Assembly: GCA_020638855.1 (NCBI GenBank) | Contig: JACKHT010000013.1 | Coordinates: forward strand, 1-64,000 | Reading direction: 5' to 3' | From: Planctomycetota bacterium | GTDB taxonomy: Bacteria > Planctomycetota > UBA1135 > GCA-002686595 | Length of the DNA: 64,000 nucleotides | Part shown: one piece after another, positions 35,133 to 43,162 of the stretch | Numbering within the stretch: position 1 is the stretch's first letter | Layout: every line of letters starts with the position of its first letter | The notes under the pieces: model-generated | Told to the model about the DNA's origin: nothing | What the model saw: the letters and a program-made list of their open reading frames with translations, nothing else | Databases searched by the model: none | Made by a program: the position numbers and the translations under genes

Positions 35133-36971
35133 TTACCAGGTCACGATCTGCCGGCTCCCCACCACCATGGGCGTGAAGGGCGGCAGGTTGGCGACCGAGT
35201 TGAAGTCCTCGTCGTAGGCCCACAGGCGATCAGGCGCGGTGTAGCGATCGGAACCGTACACCCAGCTACCCGTACCAAACTGGCTATCCCAGGTGTTCAC
35301 GAACGAACCCTTGATGTGGCAAGGCACCCCACTCCAGTTTTCGTGGAAGCGCGGCAGGTTCTCGAGTCCACCGTTGTAGCGCCCCACTTCCGACTCGTAG
35401 TTGCCGGTGATGAAGGCACAGTTGTAGGTGGTTTCGCTCGCGCTCGGTAGCGACCCCGCCGTCTTGCTCCCGTCCCAGGCATTCGAAAGCAGGTTGACCG
35501 AGTCACCGATGATGGCGGCGCCCTTCTTGTCCCCAGTGTTGTAGTCGCCTTGAACGTAGACGGCCCCCTCGCAGGCCACGGTCAACCGATCCGCCAACTC
35601 CGCTCCGCCTTTCAAAAGGAGTCCTTTCGCATCGGTGCCCTCCCCCATTCCATAGTGGGCGGCATACAAGAGACCGTTCTCCGGGAACAGCCCCGCATCC
35701 CCCAAGAGAGCCAGATCGATCTGGACCACCGGGGTGTCTTCGTTGCTGCTGTTGGATTGCCGCATGTCGGCCACCCCGGTCAGCGATACCGCGCCGGAGT
35801 TGAGCAGCAGCTGCTTGTAGCTGGTGCCCAACGGGGAGTTCTCCGCGCCCCCCGGCCCCCAGGCTTCAAAGTCGCTGCCATCTTCCGAAACCACGATCGA
35901 GAGCCCCGCGTGTTCGTGGAAGTATCCCTTGCTGTGGGTTCCGGCCCCTACGCCGACGAAGTCGTACTCCCCCGTCGTGCCATTGAGGACGTAGTCCCCC
36001 GCATCCTGGGGTTCGAACATCGCGATCGAACCGATATCCGGCGCCGAGGCCTCCAACAGATCGTGCTGCCCCGTGAGCACGGTGTGACCGGAGCCGGTCA
36101 TGTAACCCTCGGGCTCTCCCCACAACTGCAAAGCCCCAATGGCGAACGGCAGCCAGTCGTCGGGACCGTCGAGGCGACCATCGCCGTCGGCGTCGAACCC
36201 TTCGCTGAATCCGCTGTCGTACCCGCTGTGCGAACCGATTCCAAGCGCCATCATCTGCGCATAGGACTGCATCATTTGGAACGAGATGGGCTCGCTCGGA
36301 TCGTAGGGATCCTCCACCCATTGACGGATGCGCACGCTCCCCCCCGAGGGATCCCCCGTGTCCTTGCGCGAGCGATAGATGTTGCCCACCGCATGCACGT
36401 AGTTCGTATCCATGGTCAGGGTGCCGTCGCAGCCCAGGTACATATCCCCGTTGCTGTGCACCCGCCCACCCAAGGTCATGTCGGGTCCCGGATTGATTTC
36501 GAGGTCATCGGTGTAGAACACCGCGAACTGGAAAACCGGAGTCGATTCGGTGCTCACCATGTGGTGCACCTGGACCAAGCGCCCGTCCACATCCGCCTGC
36601 GCGGTGACTTCGTAGGTGTCGACCAAGGTTTGGATGCCCGACTTGTCGATCATCGTTCGGGTTGCACCTATGGGCTGAACCGTGTACGTGACCAGGTTTC
36701 CGGCCACATCCAGCTGCCCTTGGGCTGGAGGCGTTTGCCAGTTGGCAACCGACTGAGCCAGGCCCTTGCGAGCGACCTCAGCCCCACCTTCGGCCAGATA
36801 ACGCGCACGAACCTTGTCCTGGCGCAGATCTTCGTTGCGGCTCGTGTTGCCTGCCGTAGCAAACATCACCGAGACCATTCCGGCCGCCATCATGGCTCCA
36901 AACAGCGCATAAACCAGGGCAATGCCCTGTCGCGCTTGGACCCCGGGCGGACGTTTCCCGTGAATCTTCAT
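35133..36971 (-). CDS. PilX-like prepilin-associated exported protein
   Basis: 612 residues. The N-terminal ~60 residues have a type IV pilus PilX-like layout: basic start, then GIALVYALFGAMMAAGMVSVMFATAG and a helix with NTSRNEDLRQDKVRARYLAEGGAEVA, in which E sits ~5 residues beyond the hydrophobic start as in pseudopilins. The rest (~550 residues) is an extracellular beta-rich region (SGYDSGFSEGFDADGDGRLDG, a Ca2+-loop-like motif; VVQIDLALLGDAG; NTGDKKGAAIIG). No enzyme is recognised. It is the last gene of three that overlap by 4 nt (pilV-, pilW-, pilX-like), and all are followed by the terminator at 35055. Confidence 0.65.
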   Translation of the reverse strand: MKIHGKRPPGVQARQGIALVYALFGAMMAAGMVSVMFATAGNTSRNEDLRQDKVRARYLAEGGAEVARKGLAQSVANWQTPPAQGQLDVAGNLVTYTVQPIGATRTMIDKSGIQTLVDTYEVTAQADVDGRLVQVHHMVSTESTPVFQFAVFYTDDLEINPGPDMTLGGRVHSNGDMYLGCDGTLTMDTNYVHAVGNIYRSRKDTGDPSGGSVRIRQWVEDPYDPSEPISFQMMQSYAQMMALGIGSHSGYDSGFSEGFDADGDGRLDGPDDWLPFAIGALQLWGEPEGYMTGSGHTVLTGQHDLLEASAPDIGSIAMFEPQDAGDYVLNGTTGEYDFVGVGAGTHSKGYFHEHAGLSIVVSEDGSDFEAWGPGGAENSPLGTSYKQLLLNSGAVSLTGVADMRQSNSSNEDTPVVQIDLALLGDAGLFPENGLLYAAHYGMGEGTDAKGLLLKGGAELADRLTVACEGAVYVQGDYNTGDKKGAAIIGDSVNLLSNAWDGSKTAGSLPSASETTYNCAFITGNYESEVGRYNGGLENLPRFHENWSGVPCHIKGSFVNTWDSQFGTGSWVYGSDRYTAPDRLWAYDEDFNSVANLPPFTPMVVGSRQIVTW

Positions 36972-37759
36972 TCCAACTCCCCGTTCCTGAGACTGACTAC
37001 CCACTGTACGGAATGGCGATAGACCACCCCGTCGGTATCGGTTCTGCGCAAAAATAGGGTGATGCGCAGGGCATTGGCCGGAATCTGGTACCCCGTCTGG
37101 GCACAGGTTTCGATGAACATACGCTCGACGTCCTTGGCCACGCGCTTTTGAAGCGCTCCGCCACGGCGACGTTCGAGGTAGGGTCGGCCATCCGCCCCAT
37201 CGACCACGGCGTAGCCCCATTCGGAGAGGCTCCATACCAGGCCGGTTTCCGGATCGATGGTCGCTTGGGCCGGATCCCAGGGTCCGAGGTCGGCACCATC
37301 TTCGCTGAGGATGCCGTCGCGGTTGCCGTCGAGCTCGGGGGTCCCGTTCAAGTCCGCATCCATGTCGGGCCGACCGTCCCCATCGAGGTCTGCGGGCAAC
37401 AAGAAAACCACCGAACGCTGGGGCCCAAAGTCCAGGTCTCCGGGCTGTGCCGCCTGGTTCGACGGCGCGTAGCCGTGGATCTCAAACCCAGGCCCGGGCA
37501 AGCCCCCTTCGAAGACGTGTGGGAACGACTTGCCCCCAACCGTTCGCAAGCCCGAGCGGCGCAGATCCTCCATGATGGCGTCCTGGGCTTTCGAAGCCTC
37601 CAACTGCAACAGGCTGAGCGAACCGCCGGCTTGGGACATCGACCCCATGCCGTCGGCGAGGAGGATCAACGAGCGGGCCAAAACGCCCAAAATCGACGCC
37701 GTCAGCAGCACCTCGATCAGGGTGAAGCCCGTGCGGCGCGTTCGAATTCGATGTTTCAT
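36968..37759 (-). CDS. PilW-like type IV prepilin
   Basis: 263 residues. Contains the prepilin cleavage motif RRTGFTLIEVLLTASILGVL (G|F-T-L-I-E) close to the N-terminus, so it is processed by a prepilin peptidase and incorporated in a pilus or type II-like pseudopilus. The globular part includes DLDGDGRPDMDADLNGTPELDG, a Ca2+-binding-loop-like stretch, and a C-terminal IEV-like strand. It overlaps both neighbours by ATGA. Confidence 0.8.
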   Translation of the reverse strand: MKHRIRTRRTGFTLIEVLLTASILGVLARSLILLADGMGSMSQAGGSLSLLQLEASKAQDAIMEDLRRSGLRTVGGKSFPHVFEGGLPGPGFEIHGYAPSNQAAQPGDLDFGPQRSVVFLLPADLDGDGRPDMDADLNGTPELDGNRDGILSEDGADLGPWDPAQATIDPETGLVWSLSEWGYAVVDGADGRPYLERRRGGALQKRVAKDVERMFIETCAQTGYQIPANALRITLFLRRTDTDGVVYRHSVQWVVSLRNGELE

Positions 37760-38202
37760 CGGGCCCTCACCGTTTGCAGCCGCATGGTCCGCTGGCCACC
37801 GCGCTCATCGGTCCAAGTGGCGGTCAGCACGATGGGAAGCGGCTCGGGAATGGCGCCCCCGGGGGTGTACCCCGGATAGGTGGCGATGAGCCGTTCCTCG
37901 CGCAGGTGCAGGCCGTGGTACGCGGCCACTTCGACCCCATGGGCAAAGGGGCTGCCGGCAATGGGCAGCTGTTCGACCGGGCGCATGCGCACAGCCTCCA
38001 TGCAAGCTTGCAGGTCCGAAAGGGCGACGCCCATTTCGCGACTCTGCTTGACCAGGCGCATCGAGGTCATTTGACTCGAAAACGCCGCCGTGGCCGCCAC
38101 GAGCAGCACCACGATGGCGATCATGACCTCCACCATCGAAATGCCTGCACGCGATGTGCGGACGCCAACCCTATTGGGTGCGGATTCTCTGAGTCCTTGC
38201 AT
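37756..38202 (-). CDS. PilV-like type IV prepilin
   Basis: 148 residues. The N-terminal motif AGISMVEVMIAIVVLLVAATAAF is a prepilin signal with Glu at the +5 position. The soluble part is short (~115 residues) with one Cys. Upstream of the start lies AGGGGGAAGAC as ribosome-binding site and a 7-bp hairpin at 38215-38232. It is the first gene of the three-gene prepilin operon. Confidence 0.78.
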   Translation of the reverse strand: MQGLRESAPNRVGVRTSRAGISMVEVMIAIVVLLVAATAAFSSQMTSMRLVKQSREMGVALSDLQACMEAVRMRPVEQLPIAGSPFAHGVEVAAYHGLHLREERLIATYPGYTPGGAIPEPLPIVLTATWTDERGGQRTMRLQTVRAR

Positions 38203-38214
38203 GTCTTCCCCCTG

Positions 38215-38232
38215 ACGGTCCCCCCGGACCGT
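38215..38232 (-). other. Hairpin immediately upstream of the pilV-like ribosome-binding site
   Basis: ACGGTCC/GGACCGT forms a 7-bp stem with a 4-nt C loop (minus-strand RNA has G loop). It ends ~12 nt before the pilV-like ATG, directly adjacent to the AGGGGGA Shine-Dalgarno. It may terminate larE transcription or control pilV translation; both are inference. Confidence 0.4.
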
Positions 38233-38351
38233 GCCGCACCACGGAGCGAGTCTCCAGCGGATTGGCGCGGGAGACTACCCCACTGTGGCGCTTTGTCAAA
38301 CCGCCCGTCGCCGGTTCCCATCCTGCACCACGGTCCGCGTACCGGGGTGGA

Positions 38352-39125
38352 TCACCGCGTGGGGTATTCTGCGAATTCGACGCTTTCGAATCCGTGCACG
38401 ACCAAGCGCTGTTCGATTTCGGTACGCAACGCCAGCGCCCTCGGAAGTTGGCTGGCGCTCACTTCCACGCGCGCCCGATTCCCATGATGGCGCACCCGCA
38501 GCACGCCAAAAGCCAAGTCGAGCAAACTGTCTTCGGCTCCTTCCACCGTGCGCAGCCGTTCGAGGGTGACCTTTGTCCCCACGGGGATGCGCGAGGCGAG
38601 ACAGGCCGAAGCCGGTTTGTCGGCGACGACCAGTCCAAATTCCGCCGCCAAACGGCGCACATCTTGCTTGTCCATGCCCGCCTGGCTGAGCGGCGCCACC
38701 ACGCCAAACTCCTTAGCCGCCTGGGCACCGGGTCGATGGTCCGACCAGTCATCGGTGATTTCCCCGAATGCCATCCAAGGAATCGCTTGCTCGCGACACA
38801 CGCGTTCCATGGCCACGAACAACGCCCGCTTGCAGAAGTAGCAGCGGTTGCCGCTGTTGGCTTGGTAGCTGGGATCCTGGGCCTCGTCGGTACGCACGAC
38901 GATCAAATGCGCACCGATGGATTCGGCCACGCGTTGGGCTTCGGCGAGTTCGCGGCGGGGCAGCGAAGGCGAGTCGGCAATCACCGCCACCGCATGCGCC
39001 CCGAGCACCGCGTGGGCCTGGGCCAAGAGCGCGCTCGAGTCCACCCCGCCCGAAAAGGCGATGGCCACCCGCTCCAGCGACTTCAAGTGGTCCGCAAGCG
39101 CGGCCCGTTTGGCGACGAAGTCCAT
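38352..39125 (-). CDS. larE: LarE-type ATP-dependent sacrificial sulfurtransferase
   Basis: 257 residues from ATG 39125 (a GTG at 39134, overlapping the previous stop, is also possible). The PP-loop SGGVDSS (near residue 27) binds ATP, and NRCYFCK plus PASACLASRIPVGTKVT are LarE signatures; the Cys of the last motif is the sulfur donor in characterised LarE. In Lactobacillus LarE builds the nickel-pincer cofactor of lactate racemase with LarB and LarC. Neither LarB/LarC nor a racemase is in this window, so its partner is unknown. It overlaps or abuts the gamma-carbonic-anhydrase-like gene by 4 nt. Confidence 0.88.
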   Translation of the reverse strand: MDFVAKRAALADHLKSLERVAIAFSGGVDSSALLAQAHAVLGAHAVAVIADSPSLPRRELAEAQRVAESIGAHLIVVRTDEAQDPSYQANSGNRCYFCKRALFVAMERVCREQAIPWMAFGEITDDWSDHRPGAQAAKEFGVVAPLSQAGMDKQDVRRLAAEFGLVVADKPASACLASRIPVGTKVTLERLRTVEGAEDSLLDLAFGVLRVRHHGNRARVEVSASQLPRALALRTEIEQRLVVHGFESVEFAEYPTR

Positions 39126-39130
39126 GGCGC

Positions 39131-39664
39131 TCACAGGTACAGCCGTACCTGGTCCACGTACCCCTGGGCGCTGGCTCGGAAACCCTCCGCCTCCTCATCC
39201 GTGATGCTGCGCACGATCTTCCCGGGAATGCCCACCACCAGCGAACGCGGTGGAACGCGCATGTTTTCTTTGACCACGGCACCGGCCGCGATCAGACACT
39301 CCTCGCCGATCTCGCTCCCAGCCAACAGGATCGCCCCCATGCCGATCAGCGACCGATCCCCCACGCGCGCTCCGTGCAGGATGCAGCGGTGACCCACGGT
39401 CACTTCGCTGCCGATATGGTTGGCCACCCCGGGGTCGGCGTGCACGATGGTTCCGTCCTGGATATTGGTGCGCGCCCCGATGGTGATCGGCGCATCGTCC
39501 CCGCGCACCACACAACCGAACCAAATGTTGGCATCCTTGCCCAGGGTCACGTCGGCCAGGACGGTGGCGTTGTCGGCCACGTACGCACCCGCTTCGGTGG
39601 CGTGCATTCGGCCCTTCACGGGGAAACGTAGAACGGGGTTGGCGGGGTGTTGTTGCGAGGCCAT
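39131..39664 (-). CDS. Gamma-carbonic-anhydrase-like hexapeptide protein
   Basis: 177 residues with left-handed beta-helix repeats (NIWFGCVVRGDDAPITIGARTNIQDGTIVHADPG...). Three His (VHADPG, VGHRCILHG) are in the right positions for the zinc site of the YrdA/PaaY gamma-carbonic anhydrase family, whose activity is often absent in this subgroup. Start ATG 39664. It lies directly upstream of larE with overlap and is separated from the CPBP protease gene by ~50 nt. Confidence 0.88.
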   Translation of the reverse strand: MASQQHPANPVLRFPVKGRMHATEAGAYVADNATVLADVTLGKDANIWFGCVVRGDDAPITIGARTNIQDGTIVHADPGVANHIGSEVTVGHRCILHGARVGDRSLIGMGAILLAGSEIGEECLIAAGAVVKENMRVPPRSLVVGIPGKIVRSITDEEAEGFRASAQGYVDQVRLYL

Positions 39665-39712
39665 GGCACCATGGTAGCCCACGGAATCGTCGGGTGTCAG
39701 AGGGGAAAGCTC

Positions 39713-40561
39713 TCAGAGGGGAAACAGGTTGGGGTCGGCAAACAACAGCAGCGTCGAAACCGCGTTGTTGACCGCGTGCACGCCGAACGCCGCCCACAGG
39801 CTGCCGGTCCATTGCAGCATCATGCCCGCCGCCAGGGCGACCACCCAAAGTGCCCCCAAAGGCGAAATCCCGTGCAGCAGGGCGAAGAAAAGGCTCGTCA
39901 TCAGGATGCCCACCTTGGGCCCGCGCAGCTTCACGAGCCAATTCTGCAGGAACCCGCGGAACAGAAACTCCTCGAGGAAAGGAATCAAGACCGCAGACAA
40001 AGCGAACACCACGACCCGTTGGGTTCCTTGGGCATGCGAGACCAACTGCGCCACATCCTGGCCTTGCACCTTGTAGCCCACCCCCTGCAGCGCCATCGTC
40101 CAAGCCGCCCCCGCTCCCATGATCGCGGGCAGGCAGCAAAGGTACATCAACCCACCCCACGCAAACGAGACGACCGGCGAACGATCCGCCAGCCCGAAGT
40201 GCGCGGGGCTCGCCTTCAGCGCCCTGGCCAGCAGGATCAACCCGATGGCGGAAAACACCTGAACCAGCGCGGCCAGGCTGAGCTCGGTCTGGGGAGAAAA
40301 CTCTCGCGGCTCCCCCCCACCCTGCAGCCAACCAGCAATCGACCCCACCAAGATCATCGCGCCGAGGTAGATCCCGATCACGAGGAACAGGTCGCTGGCG
40401 CGATACGCTAGCGGCGGCGTTTCGACCTTGCGCGTCAATCGCGGTCGCAGCACGCGGGTCACCAAGAACCACGAAGCCGCCATGAACCCCAGGCCCACGA
40501 GCGCGGTGGCCAGCGCGGCGGAGCCCGTCGGCAGTTGGGGGATGTCACCACCTGCGCTCAT
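39713..40561 (-). CDS. CPBP-family intramembrane metalloprotease
   Basis: 282 residues with about eight membrane helices. The family's metal-site motifs are present: EEFLFRG (E-E-x-x-x-R), FALLHG (F-x-x-x-H) and GVHAVNN (H-x-x-x-N/D). Such proteases (related to Rce1) cleave transmembrane or lipid-modified proteins; substrates here are unknown. It overlaps thiG by ATGA as the last gene of the operon rlmI-like, thiS, thiG. Confidence 0.9.
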   Translation of the reverse strand: MSAGGDIPQLPTGSAALATALVGLGFMAASWFLVTRVLRPRLTRKVETPPLAYRASDLFLVIGIYLGAMILVGSIAGWLQGGGEPREFSPQTELSLAALVQVFSAIGLILLARALKASPAHFGLADRSPVVSFAWGGLMYLCCLPAIMGAGAAWTMALQGVGYKVQGQDVAQLVSHAQGTQRVVVFALSAVLIPFLEEFLFRGFLQNWLVKLRGPKVGILMTSLFFALLHGISPLGALWVVALAAGMMLQWTGSLWAAFGVHAVNNAVSTLLLFADPNLFPL

Positions 40562-41400
40562 TGGGGCCGCTGCTCCGGCGCGGGGCCCGCCTCCTCGATC
40601 AACCCCTCTTCGGGGGACGAGGCGTTGGCATACAGCCGTTCCGGAATGCGGCCCGCCAAGTACGCGTCACGACCCGCTTCGCAAGCGGCGGCCATGGCTT
40701 TGGCCATGCGCCGCGGATCGAGGGCCCCAGCGATGGCGGAGTTGAGCAAGACCGCATCGGCGCCCAGCTCCATGGCCTGGGCCACGTGCGAGGCGGTGCC
40801 AATGCCCGCGTCGACCACCATCGGCACGCTCACCAGCTCGCGTAGGATGCGCAGATTGGAAGGGTTGGCGAGGCCTCGGCCGCTCCCGATCGGAGAGCCT
40901 GCGGGCATCACGCTGTGGGCACCGGCTTCGACCAAGCGCACCGCAAGCCGCGGGTCGTCCGAGGTGTAAGCCAACACTTGGAACCCTGCGCGCGCCAGCT
41001 CGGCGGTGGCCTCCAAGGTCCCGACCGGATCGGGCAACAGGGTGCGCGGATCGCCGAGCACCTCCAGCTTGACCAGGTCGGTTTGCAACAGGTCGCGGGC
41101 CAACATGGCGGTGCGCACCGCATCGCGCGCGGTGTAGCACCCGGCCGTGTTGGGCAACAAGGCGTAGCGCTCGCGGTCGAGGTGGTCCAGGATCGAGGTC
41201 CCGAGCTGCGCGTCGAAGTTGACCCGCCGGATCGCCACCGTGACCAATTGGGTCCCCGATAGCGCCAACACGTCCTTCATCTCCTGGTGACTGGCGTACT
41301 TGCCGGTGCCCACCAAGAGCCGCGAGGAAAACGTCCGTCCGCCGAGCACCAGCGGTCGCTCGAGAGGCAGCTCACCACCCATGGGGTGCAGGCCTTGCAT
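40558..41400 (-). CDS. thiG: Thiazole synthase ThiG
   Basis: Forms the thiazole phosphate of thiamine from ThiS-thiocarboxylate, dehydroglycine and DXP. The 280-residue TIM-barrel protein has FSSRLLVGTGKYAS, DLVKLEVLGDPRTLLPDP with the Schiff-base Lys, and MPAGSPIGSGRGL with phosphate-binding loops. Start ATG overlaps the thiS stop (ATGA). No thiC, thiE or TPP riboswitch is seen in the window. Confidence 0.97.
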   Translation of the reverse strand: MQGLHPMGGELPLERPLVLGGRTFSSRLLVGTGKYASHQEMKDVLALSGTQLVTVAIRRVNFDAQLGTSILDHLDRERYALLPNTAGCYTARDAVRTAMLARDLLQTDLVKLEVLGDPRTLLPDPVGTLEATAELARAGFQVLAYTSDDPRLAVRLVEAGAHSVMPAGSPIGSGRGLANPSNLRILRELVSVPMVVDAGIGTASHVAQAMELGADAVLLNSAIAGALDPRRMAKAMAAACEAGRDAYLAGRIPERLYANASSPEEGLIEEAGPAPEQRPQ

Positions 41401-41600
41401 CAGCCGCCCCCCACCAAACTCACCATTTCGACCCGATCTCCGGGCTGCAACACGACTTGCTCGCGCTGATCCCGGGGCACCAGCGCTTGGTTGACCTCAA
41501 TGGCCACCTGCTGGGGGTGCAAACCCTTGCCCGCAATCCATTGGGCGAGGTTGGTTCCGGGCTCGACTTGCTCGGCCCGGCCATTGACCAGGATCTCCAT
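41400..41600 (-). CDS. thiS: Sulfur-carrier protein ThiS
   Basis: 66 residues of ubiquitin-like fold, too short for the gene-calling limit of many methods. Starts MEILVNGRAEQV and ends with the essential VGGG C-terminus, which is thiocarboxylated by ThiF and delivers sulfur to ThiG. The internal LVPRDQREQVVLQPGDRVEM is the typical ThiS strand-turn. Overlaps thiG and follows the rlmI-like gene by 7 nt. Confidence 0.97.
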   Translation of the reverse strand: MEILVNGRAEQVEPGTNLAQWIAGKGLHPQQVAIEVNQALVPRDQREQVVLQPGDRVEMVSLVGGG

Positions 41601-41607
41601 CGTGGGT

Positions 41608-42804
41608 TCAGCTTCCGATCGAAGGGGCATGCACCCGGAGGAAGGCGCACTTGAGGTAACGGGTTTCGGGCAACGACAGCAACTGCGGATGGTCGGCCGC
41701 CGGGCCCTCCATCGACATAAGCCACCCGTCGCGATCCGCCAAGCGGGCGCCCTTGCGAACGTAGTCCAAGAACTCCTCGGGGCGCACGTTGTACGAGCAG
41801 GAGGCGTAGACCAGGGTGGCGCCGGGATCGCACATGGCGAAGGCCCGGCGGCCCAGTTCCACGTAGCCCCGTTCGGCCCCCGCCGACTCCTTGCGGTTGC
41901 GGGCGAAGGCGGGCGGGTCGACCACCACGAGGCCGAAGCGCTCGCCGGCATCGGCCTTGTCGCGCATGGCCTGCATGCAGTTGACCTTCTCGATGCGGAT
42001 GCGGTCTTCGACCCCATTGAGCTTGGCATTGGCCAGGATGCGGTCGCAGGCGGCTTGGCTTTGCTCCATGCAGACCACTTCGTGGGCTCCCGCCACCGCG
42101 GCGTGCAGCCCGAACAGGCCGTCGTAGGCAAAGGCATCGAGCACGCGCTGGCCCTGGGCGAAGCGCGCGGCCATTTGGTGGTTCTGCGATTGGTCGAGGT
42201 AGGCCCCGGTCTTGTGGCCTTGTTCCACGTCCACCAGGTAGCGCACCGGTCCTTCCTGGACTTCGATCAAGCCGGGCGAAGATCCTTCGATCCAGGCCAC
42301 GCGCGGATCCAAGTCTTCCAGCTTGCGCACGGCCGCATCGGAGCGGTCGAGGATCGCGCGCGGCTCGAACGGCAGGCACTCCTTGAGCACCTCCAAGAGG
42401 AAGTCGCGCATGCGCTCCGCCCCTTGGGTCGTGCACTGGACCACCAACACGTCGGTGTAGCGGTCGACCACCCAACCGGGGAATCCATCGGCGTCCCCCG
42501 CGATCAGTCGGCAGGCCCCTGCGGGGTCCATCAGCCCGGCATCGGTCCGCAGGGCCAGCGACTGCTCCATGCTCGCCTTCCAAAACTCCCGATTGGGTTG
42601 CTCGGGCGAACGGGTCACCATGCGGATCGCGATGCGCGAGGTGGTGCTGAACAAGCCCCAACCGACGGGTTGGTTGGCCGGATCGAAGACGGGGATCAAC
42701 TCACCCGTTTCGCCTTTGCCGTCGGCGATGTCGTCTTTGTAGATCCAGGGGTGGCCACCCGCCACCCAGCGCCGGCCTTTGCCGGTAAGTGTCATTCTGC
42801 CCAT
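41608..42804 (-). CDS. RlmI-like class I SAM-dependent rRNA methyltransferase
   Basis: 398 residues. An N-terminal PUA-like domain (GRRWVAGGHPWIYKDDIADG) is followed by a Rossmann methyltransferase with the SAM motif AYDGLFGLHAA, the catalytic VDPPAF and ASCSYNV, as in RlmI/YccW enzymes that modify 23S rRNA cytosine. The target Cys is present (ASCS). ATG 42804 is chosen; ATG 42795 is possible. It is the first gene of the thiS-thiG-CPBP operon, an unusual linkage. Confidence 0.88.
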   Translation of the reverse strand: MGRMTLTGKGRRWVAGGHPWIYKDDIADGKGETGELIPVFDPANQPVGWGLFSTTSRIAIRMVTRSPEQPNREFWKASMEQSLALRTDAGLMDPAGACRLIAGDADGFPGWVVDRYTDVLVVQCTTQGAERMRDFLLEVLKECLPFEPRAILDRSDAAVRKLEDLDPRVAWIEGSSPGLIEVQEGPVRYLVDVEQGHKTGAYLDQSQNHQMAARFAQGQRVLDAFAYDGLFGLHAAVAGAHEVVCMEQSQAACDRILANAKLNGVEDRIRIEKVNCMQAMRDKADAGERFGLVVVDPPAFARNRKESAGAERGYVELGRRAFAMCDPGATLVYASCSYNVRPEEFLDYVRKGARLADRDGWLMSMEGPAADHPQLLSLPETRYLKCAFLRVHAPSIGS

Positions 42805-43162
42805 GATCGTAGTGTAGGAATTGGGGGAGACGAGGGCATCCTGGGGCGGCGAGCCGAAGGGCTTGCGAGGCTCGACCCAGGACGAGAAGCTCGGGGCTCC
42901 ATCCAAGCGGCGTCACGCGGATAGGGACGCGCGGGCTCGCTGGGAGTCCCACAGATCTCAGGGTCACGACACCTTGCCCAACAGCCCTTCCCGGGCCATT
43001 TGGGCCGCAGAGGGTACCAGAACCTGGGGCCGGGCGTGAGCCATCGCAGCGATTGCTCACCCCGCCACGGGCTCGGAGGAACCGGACCCCGGCCAGCCCC
43101 GCCAGGATCCGGGTTCGGCCAGGGTTCGGCCCGGGCGCGGGACAGGGCCCAGCGGCAGCGGC
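42805..43162. other. Intergenic region between the rlmI-like gene and pus10
   Basis: About 360 nt without a supported gene. It contains a short hairpin-like palindrome (GTGAGC...GCTCAC with an inner ATCGC/GCGAT, 43036-43060), about 100 nt after pus10, and many short noise frames. No RNA gene or mobile element was recognised. The promoter of the thiS operon is expected here. Confidence 0.45.
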
